Of a stretch of 64,000 nucleotides of DNA, positions 58,373-64,000 are shown piece after piece. The notes beneath the pieces were generated by a model. That model worked only from the letters and a program-made list of their open reading frames with translations, made no database searches and was not told where the DNA came from. The DNA is from Ideonella sp. (GTDB lineage: Bacteria > Pseudomonadota > Gammaproteobacteria > Burkholderiales > Burkholderiaceae_C), in contig NZ_JADJDO010000001.1 of assembly GCF_016702655.1 (NCBI RefSeq), positions 434,001 to 498,000 of the forward strand, given 5' to 3'. Every line of letters begins with the position of its first letter. Positions within the stretch are counted from its first letter, which is position 1. The position numbers and the translations under genes were made by a program.

Positions 58373-59484
58373 GGGGTGGCTTGCGCAGCGCCGAACGCCG
58401 CGACGAAAGCCCGGTCGATGCGGTCCTTCCAGCGCCAGGCCCAGCGGCCCTCGGCTGCCAGTGCACCCCAGGAGACGATTGCGCGCTGTTCGCCGCAGGC
58501 GAGCAGGTTGAGCGAGCGCCGCTGCGGCCGGTAGGCTTGCATGCCGGCTCCGCGATGAGCAACGCAGCGCCGCAGATTGGCTGCCAGCGGCGGCCCGGCA
58601 CGCACCGCGTAGACGCCGCTGCGCGGCCGTGGCGCGTCGACACGCGAGGCAATGTCGCCGGCGGCGAAGACCTCGCCGTGCGACACGCTCTGCAGCGTCG
58701 GGCCGGTCTCGATGAAGCCCTGCGCATCAAGCGCGAGGCCGCTCGCGCCCAGCCACTGGGGAGCGCCACCACCGACCGCGATCACGGCCGCGTCGCAGGC
58801 CAGGCGCTCGCCGCTGCCGAGCTCGACTGCGTTGCGATGCAGGGCCCGGCATGGCGCGCGATGAACACGTACGCCGTGGCGGGCAAGGGCCCGCAGCCCC
58901 AAGCGCTGCACCGCGCGCGGGTACAGCGCAAGCGGGCCGGCCGCGCCGCTGACCAGATCCACCGGCGCGCGCAGGCGCCAGCGCAGCGCCAGCGCGAGTT
59001 CGAAGCCCGCAGCTCCGCCGCCCACGACGGCGATCGGCGCTCCCGGTTCGGGCTGCGCGGCGCGGCGCGCCATCAGTTCGCCCAGGCGCAGCGCGAACGC
59101 CTCGATCGGGCGCACGAACAGGCCATGTTCGCGCGCACCGGGGATCGCGTCGCGATCCATCGCCGAGCCGATGTCGACGCTCAGCGCGTCGTAGCCGAGT
59201 TCGCGCCCATCGGCCAGGCGCAGGAGGCGCGCGCCGGCATCGAGCGCACAGGCGGCGCCCTGCACGAACTCGACGCCAGCCTGGGCAGCCAGCGGCGCAA
59301 GGGCGATCGAGCAGTCGGCAGCGCTGTAGTGACCTGCCACCAGCCCCGGCACCATGCCCGAGTAGAGCAGCCTGGGCGAGGGCGTGACGAGCCAGATGCG
59401 CGCGCCGCGCACCGGCTCGCGGGCGAACGCGCGCAGCACCTGCAGGTGGGCGTGGCCGCCGCCCAGCAGCACGAGCCGCTTCAT
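58369..59484 (-). CDS. NAD(P)/FAD-dependent oxidoreductase, NDH-2-like (SelD-associated type)
   Basis: A 371-residue two-dinucleotide-binding flavoprotein. It starts MKRLVLLGGGHAHLQVLRAF, whose GGGHAH variant of the FAD motif is typical of the pyridine nucleotide-disulfide oxidoreductases often fused to or near SelD. The second nucleotide motif is IAVVGGGAAGFELALALRW, and the FAD-binding GEVFAAGDIAS is present. No redox-active CxxxxC is seen, which points to an NDH-2-like electron transfer role. It overlaps cls by four bases. Confidence 0.88.
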   Translation of the reverse strand: MKRLVLLGGGHAHLQVLRAFAREPVRGARIWLVTPSPRLLYSGMVPGLVAGHYSAADCSIALAPLAAQAGVEFVQGAACALDAGARLLRLADGRELGYDALSVDIGSAMDRDAIPGAREHGLFVRPIEAFALRLGELMARRAAQPEPGAPIAVVGGGAAGFELALALRWRLRAPVDLVSGAAGPLALYPRAVQRLGLRALARHGVRVHRAPCRALHRNAVELGSGERLACDAAVIAVGGGAPQWLGASGLALDAQGFIETGPTLQSVSHGEVFAAGDIASRVDAPRPRSGVYAVRAGPPLAANLRRCVAHRGAGMQAYRPQRRSLNLLACGEQRAIVSWGALAAEGRWAWRWKDRIDRAFVAAFGAAQATP

Positions 59485-59509
59485 CGGCTGCGGGCGCGCG
59501 CTGACGGCG

Positions 59510-60250
59510 TCAAGGATCGAGCTGGATGTTGGCGACGTAGCTGACGCTGCGCGACTTGGTGTTGTCGGCGTCGGCGCCGATCGCGATGCCCATGACGGGC
59601 GGCACCTTCGGGCTCTCGGCACCGAACAGCTTCGTGAAGTCGGCCATCACGTTGCGCTTCTCGGACTTCCACTGCCCGATCTTGGCCGGGCCGCTCTCGA
59701 GCACGATGTAGCGCATGCGACGCGTGAAGGCGTTGTCGAGCTCGGTACCCACCGGCAGCGCGTTGTCCCAGACGTAACACACGGTCGCGTTGGGCAGCGG
59801 GTCGGTGGTCTTGCTCTGCGCGATCTTCTGCAGCTGGCGTTCGACGAAGGGCACGAGGTCGAGCGGCATGTCGAAGAACACGCACACCTTGACCGCCGTG
59901 TCGTCGCCCTGGCGCGTGCGCAGGTCGGCAGCCGGAATCGGCGTCTCGACCTTCCACTGCCACGACAGCGACGCCTTGGGCCCGCTGAACTTCAACGGGT
60001 GCACGATGTTGCCGTACGACTCCTGGGCCTCGACGCGCACCGCCTTGCGGCCGTCGATCTCGACGATCGAGAAGCGCGTCTTGGGCTTGGTCTGCCCCGG
60101 CAATCCGATGAAGCCCCAGGGTGCCGGCGCCTCGGGCGCCGACTCCTTGAACGGGGCGAGTTCGGTCGCCTCGGCGCCGCGCGCCTGCGGCGCCAGCAAG
60201 GCGCCGCTCAGCAGGGCAAGGCAGGCGAGATGCGATCGCTTCACAGTCAT
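59510..60250 (-). CDS. DUF3047 domain-containing secreted protein
   Basis: A 246-residue protein with a signal peptide (LACLALLSGALLAPQARG) and the DUF3047 core: LSWQWKVETPIPAADLRTRQ, GDDTAVKVCVFFDMPLD, CYVWDNALPVG and MGIAIGADADNT. Likely periplasmic, function unknown. It starts at ATG 60250 and is separated by 25 bases from the downstream flavoprotein. Confidence 0.88.
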   Translation of the reverse strand: MTVKRSHLACLALLSGALLAPQARGAEATELAPFKESAPEAPAPWGFIGLPGQTKPKTRFSIVEIDGRKAVRVEAQESYGNIVHPLKFSGPKASLSWQWKVETPIPAADLRTRQGDDTAVKVCVFFDMPLDLVPFVERQLQKIAQSKTTDPLPNATVCYVWDNALPVGTELDNAFTRRMRYIVLESGPAKIGQWKSEKRNVMADFTKLFGAESPKVPPVMGIAIGADADNTKSRSVSYVANIQLDP

Positions 60251-60359
60251 GGGAACCTCGGCTGAAACGGATGGCTGCGCAGCGGCAGTACTGGGCGGGG
60301 GCAATCCTAATCCAGTTGCCCGATCGCCGCAGCGCGTGCTTTCATCCACCGGTCGGCTC

Positions 60360-62515
60360 TCAGCCGCGCCGCCAGGCGTGGTAGCGCGCCACCCATTCGA
60401 GCAGCTTCGCCGGCGCGTGGTTGCGCTTCCACTCGCCGGCGGCGTATTTGTTGGCCTCGGCAAGCGTCGGGTAGATGTGGATCGTGCCCAGAATCCTGTT
60501 CAGGCCGATGCCCTGCTTCATGGCGAGCACGAATTCGGCAATCAGGTCTGCCGCATGCTCGCCAACGATGGTCGCGCCCAGGATGCGGTCCTTGCCGGGC
60601 ACGGTGAGCACCTTCACGAAGCCCTGCGCAGCGCCGTCGGCAATCGCGCGGTCCAGGTCGTCGATGCCGTATCGCGTGACCTCGACCGCGATGCCCTTGT
60701 CTGCAGCCTCCCGTTCGTTCAGGCCGACGCGCGCGACCTCGGGAGCGATGAAGGTCGCCTGCGGGATCACCGCATAGTCGGCCTTGAAGCGCCTGAGGTT
60801 GCCGAACAGCGCATTGACCGCCGCATACCAGGCCTGGTGCGCGGCAACGTGCGTGAACTGGTACGGCCCGGCGGCGTCGCCGGCGGCGTAGATGTTGGGG
60901 TAGATCGTCTCGAGGTATTCGTTGGTCGCTATCGTGCGCCCGGTCGGGATGCCGAGTTCCTCGAGCCCGTAGCCCTCGAGCCGGGCCACGCGGCCGACGG
61001 CGCAGATCAGCGCGTCGAACTCGATCCGGCGCTCGCCGCCCGCGGCTTCGACGACGATGAACTTCGTGCCTTCGCCCTCGTCGCGCCCGCAGCGCAGCGC
61101 CTGGTGGCCGGCGAGCACTTCGACGCCGTCGCGTTCGAGCGCCCTGCGCGCGAAGTCCGACACCTCTGCATCCTCGCGCGACAGCAGGCGCGGCAGCATC
61201 TCGACCTGGGTGACCTGCGAGCCCAGGCGCGCAAAGGCCTGCGCGAGCTCGCAGCCTATCGGCCCGCCGCCGAGCACGACCAGCCGCCGGGGCAGCGTAC
61301 GCAGGCCCCACAGCGTGTCGGAGGTGAGCGCGCCCACATCGGCCAGCCCCGGCAATGGCGGCATGACCGGTCGCGCGCCGGTAGCAAGCACGATGCTGCG
61401 CGCGCTCAGGGTCTGCAGCGTGCCATCGGAGCGCGTGACCTCGACCGCCCACGGGCTGACGAGCCGCGCATGGCCGGCCACGACATCGACGCCGAGCGCG
61501 GTGTAGCGCGCCACCGAGTCGTGCGGCTCGATGGCCGCGATCACGCGCTCGATGCGCGCCATCACCGCGCCGAAGTCGACCGGCGCATCGTGCGGCGCGA
61601 GCCCGTACTCGCCCGCATGGCGCATCTGGTGCGCGAGCCGGGCCGAACGGATCAGCGCCTTGCTCGGCACGCAGCCGAAGTTCAGGCAGTCGCCGCCCAT
61701 CCTGTGCGCCTCGACGAGCGTCACCCTGGCCTTGACGGCCGCCGCGATGTAGCTCGTCACCAACCCCGCCGCGCCGGCGCCGATCACGATCAGGTTGCGG
61801 TCGAAGCGGCGCGGCCGCGCCGCCTTCCAGCGCGCATAGACCTTGCGCCTGTTGACCGCATCGACGATGCGCCGCGCGATCAACGGGAACACGCCGAGCA
61901 GCACGAACGAGCCGATGAGTGCCGGCGAGAGGATGCCTTGCAACGACTCGATGCGCGCCAGTTGCGTGCCCGCGTTCACGTAGACCACGGTGCCGGCCAG
62001 CATGCCGAGCTGGCTCACCCAGTAGAAGGTCGCGGCGCGCATCGTCGTCAGGCCGAGCGCGAGGTTGATGACGAAGAACGGCACCAGCGGCACGAGGCGC
62101 AGCGTGAAGAGGTAGAACGCGCCCTCCTTGGCCACGCCGCGGTCGATCTCGGCCAGCCTTGGCCCGAAGCGCGCCTGCACGCCTCGCGCAGCACGTAGCG
62201 CGACGCCAGGAAGGCCAGCGTTGCGCCGAGGCTGGACGCGAACGAGACGATCACCGTGCCCGCGACGAGGCCGAAGATCGCGCCCGCCGCGAGCGTCATC
62301 ACCGCCGCTCCGGGGATCGACAGCGCGGTCACGGCGACGTAGACGGCGAAGTAGGCCCCGGCAACGAGCAGCGGGTTGGCGTCGTAGAGCGCAACGAACT
62401 CGTCCTGGCGCGCCTTCAGCGTGGCGAGGCTCAGCCAGCGCCCGAGGTCGAACACGAAGAAAGCGGCAACCAGCGCGACCAGCACCAAGGCAATGAGCAG
62501 CTTCTTCTTCGGCAT
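60360..62515 (-). pseudogene. TVP38/TMEM64 - FAD-dependent oxidoreductase fusion, single-base frameshift
   Basis: The start is MPKKKLLIALVLVALVAAFF at ATG 62515. The first ~220 residues form a TVP38/DedA-like membrane domain (IPGAAVMTLAAGAIFGLVAG ... FYLFTLRLVPLVPFFVINLA). The rest is a mercuric-reductase/dihydrolipoamide-dehydrogenase-like flavoprotein with VIGAGAAGLVTSYIAA, the redox pair GGDCLNFGCVPSK, VVLGGGPIGCELAQ and a C-terminal dimer domain. One missing base near 62181 (VLREA | VQARFGPRL) breaks the frame; restoring it gives about 718 residues. The two-part fusion is itself a known architecture. The defect may be an assembly error. Confidence 0.88.
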
Positions 62516-62572
62516 GGGCTTCCTGTGCGGCGTCGGTCGCGACGCTGCGGCGCACCTTACCGCAAGCGAGGT

Positions 62573-63187
62573 TCAGGGCCGGTCGGCGAGGCTGCGCCAC
62601 CCTGCCGCGAGCCGGGACAGGATCGTCAGCCCGCACAGCGCGGCAAAGCCGTAGGCCCACCACGCGAACTGGCGCGGCCACAGGCACATCAGCGCGAAGC
62701 AGGCGATGGTCTCGGTGGCCTCGGTCAGGCCGCCGAGGTAGTACAGCCCCTTGGCCGGATAGGCCGCGCTCGTCATCTGGCGCCGCTCGGCCAGCACGGC
62801 GAAGGCGAGAAAGCCCGACGCGGTGCCGACGAAGGCAGCCAGCAGCACCGCCGCCGCAAGCGCGTTGGCGGGCGGGTCGGCGAGCGCGAACGCGAGCGGG
62901 ATGCTGGCGTAGAAGATGAAGTCGAGCGCGATGTCGAGAAACGCGCCGCGGTCGGTGGGCGCGGTCAGGCGCGCCACCGCGCCGTCGAGCCCGTCGGCAA
63001 CGCGGCTCGCGAGCAGCAGTGCAAGACCGAGCGCGAAATGCTGCTGCGCGATCGCCGCGGCCGATGCGATGCCGATCGCGAAGCCGGCCCAGGTGATCGC
63101 GTCGGCACCGACGCCGGCGCGAACGAACAGGCGGGCCGCTCCGTCGAGTGCCGGCTTGAGCATGGCAATGGCGACGCGGTCAAGCAT
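62573..63187 (-). CDS. CDP-alcohol phosphatidyltransferase family protein
   Basis: A 204-residue membrane protein with the signature DGLDGAVARLTAPTDRGAFL followed by DIALDF (D-G-x2-A-R-x8-G-x3-D-x3-D) and several hydrophobic segments. It transfers a phosphatidyl group from CDP-diacylglycerol to an alcohol such as glycerol phosphate; the acceptor is unknown. The start is taken at ATG 63187; ten more residues would be possible. It lies 57 bases upstream of the TVP38 fusion gene on the same strand. Confidence 0.9.
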   Translation of the reverse strand: MLDRVAIAMLKPALDGAARLFVRAGVGADAITWAGFAIGIASAAAIAQQHFALGLALLLASRVADGLDGAVARLTAPTDRGAFLDIALDFIFYASIPLAFALADPPANALAAAVLLAAFVGTASGFLAFAVLAERRQMTSAAYPAKGLYYLGGLTEATETIACFALMCLWPRQFAWWAYGFAALCGLTILSRLAAGWRSLADRP

Positions 63188-63262
63188 TGCGCGGCAATCG
63201 ATGGCGGCGCTGCACAAAGCCAGGCCGGTCGCTGGGCGGCGGCGCGCGCAAGGGGCGGCCCG

Positions 63263-64000
63263 TCAGCCGGGCAGATACTCGACGCCGCACAGCCAGCGCC
63301 AACGCAAGGCATCAGCAAGCCAGGCCGCGAAGTCGAGGCCTTCGCCGGCCGCATCGATCGCGCGCGCCAGATCGGACCCGCCGGCAAACGTTTGCATGAA
63401 GCGCAAGGCCGGCGCATCGATCGCGCGCACGACGCCACGCCAGCCGTCGCGCGCGACGACGACGCATTCGCCCCGGCGCTGCTCGACGCGCATGCGCGCG
63501 ATCGCGAATGCGCCTTCATCCGCATCGCGCGCATGCGCGGCGTGGATGCTCGCCACCGGCCAGTCCGAGGCCAGCGTGGCGACGCCGGGCATCAGGCGCA
63601 AGCGCAGCCGCGCCGGATCGGCGCTCGCGAGCAACGCGAGCGAGTCGGTGTCGCAATCGGCATCGGCAGCGCGCTCGCAGCGGTGCAACGCAAAGGTCCA
63701 GGCGCGCGCAGTCGGCGAGTAGGGCCACGCGGCAAGCCCCGGATGAGCAGCGATCCAGCCCGGCAGCGCGTCACCCCACTCGCCGAGGTCGCCGCGCTGC
63801 GGCGGATGCGCATGCCAGAACCGCGCGCCAACGCCGCGAAATCGTCTTCGCCCAGCAGCGCGGCCAGCGTCGGGCAGGCGGTCGCGAGCGCGCGCCGCGC
63901 CGAAGCATGGGCGTTGGCGCGGTAGGCCATGAGGCCCGGCGCAGCGCCGGCATCGGCGCGCGGGGCGGCGAGCGCGGCCAGCAGCGCCTGCTGGCGCAGC
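63263..64000 (-). pseudogene. HvfC/DUF2063-type putative DNA-binding protein, frameshifted, 5' end beyond window
   Basis: The N-terminal part (LRQQALLAALAA ... LMAYRANAHASARRALATAC, PTLAALLGEDDFAALA) is the DUF2063 domain. The sequence goes on in another frame with RFWHAHPPQRGDLGEWGDAL and PYSPTARAWTFALHRCERAA, ending WLCGVEYLPG. One base is missing near 63821-63829 (GCGCG for GCGCCG); adding it joins the halves. The gene usually follows hvfB (DUF692) in a metal- or stress-linked bufferin/Hvf cluster; that neighbour would lie past 64000. The original start is not visible. Confidence 0.82.

Noticed and set aside
1..64000. tRNA, rRNA or origin of replication
   Set aside because: No cloverleaf-like sequence, rRNA segment, DnaA-box cluster or partition genes were recognised in the gaps between genes; a tRNA scan was not possible here.

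Overview
The window is high-GC DNA (AT-rich stretches are rare and short) from a betaproteobacterium, most likely a Burkholderiales member of the Rubrivivax/Methylibium/Leptothrix type. The evidence is gene content and order: glyA-nrdR with a ZTP riboswitch, minor pilins, ribD-ribE ... ribBX-ribH-nusB, ybgC-tolQRA, HiPIP, SOUL and DUF3047 proteins. This is inferred from the sequence alone; no database search was run.

Region by region. 1-6.6 kb: a light/oxidative-damage cluster (DCC protein, FAD-domain photolyase, Fe-S photolyase PhrB, DUF2256, HiPIP, amine-oxidase-like flavoprotein) divergent from a MerR-type regulator, followed by a SOUL protein. 6.6-12.2 kb: a scrap zone made of IS91-type transposase fragments, a duplicated tail of dnaE, the 3' half of an RND pump, an orphan gene and one apparently intact IS91-family transposase lying against the 3' end of the real dnaE. 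12.2-27.2 kb: housekeeping genes (dnaE, P-type ATPase, Na/Ca exchanger, DUF599, pirin/LysR pair, gluQ, FKBP, cupin, YdcF, a frameshifted ubiD). 27.4-37.2 kb: lytic transglycosylase, riboswitch-glyA-nrdR, an MFS transporter, a five-gene minor pilin operon, ribD-ribE. 37.2-47.4 kb: an accessory block that splits the riboflavin genes. It carries a secreted protein, two large Ser/Thr kinases with nearly identical kinase halves and different sensor halves, a BrnT/BrnA toxin-antitoxin pair between them, an ECF43-like sigma factor and a lipoprotein. 47.4-54.5 kb: ribBX-ribH-nusB-aminotransferase, a PEGA-domain kinase and ybgC-tolQ-tolR-tolA. 54.5-56.8 kb: a group II intron with its reverse transcriptase, inserted in a structured repeat. 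56.9-64 kb: cardiolipin synthase, flavoproteins, DUF3047, a TVP38-flavoprotein fusion, a CDP-alcohol phosphatidyltransferase and the tail of an HvfC-type gene.

Two observations stand out. First, a family of structured elements (15830-16004, 56643-56756, and one split by the intron at 54632-56580). All three share an SD-like core and a covarying hairpin inside long closing stems whose sequences differ completely between copies. Nearly all arm differences in the two intact copies are G-U wobbles in one reading direction, which points to an RNA-level structure. Second, the kinase/ECF sigma/toxin-antitoxin island: threonines stand in the sigma factor where canonical ECF factors have an acidic motif, which suggests phospho-activation by the two neighbouring kinases.

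Three genes (ubiD, the TVP38 fusion, the HvfC gene) are each broken by a single-base indel in short G/C runs. Residual assembly errors explain this at least as well as true pseudogenes.
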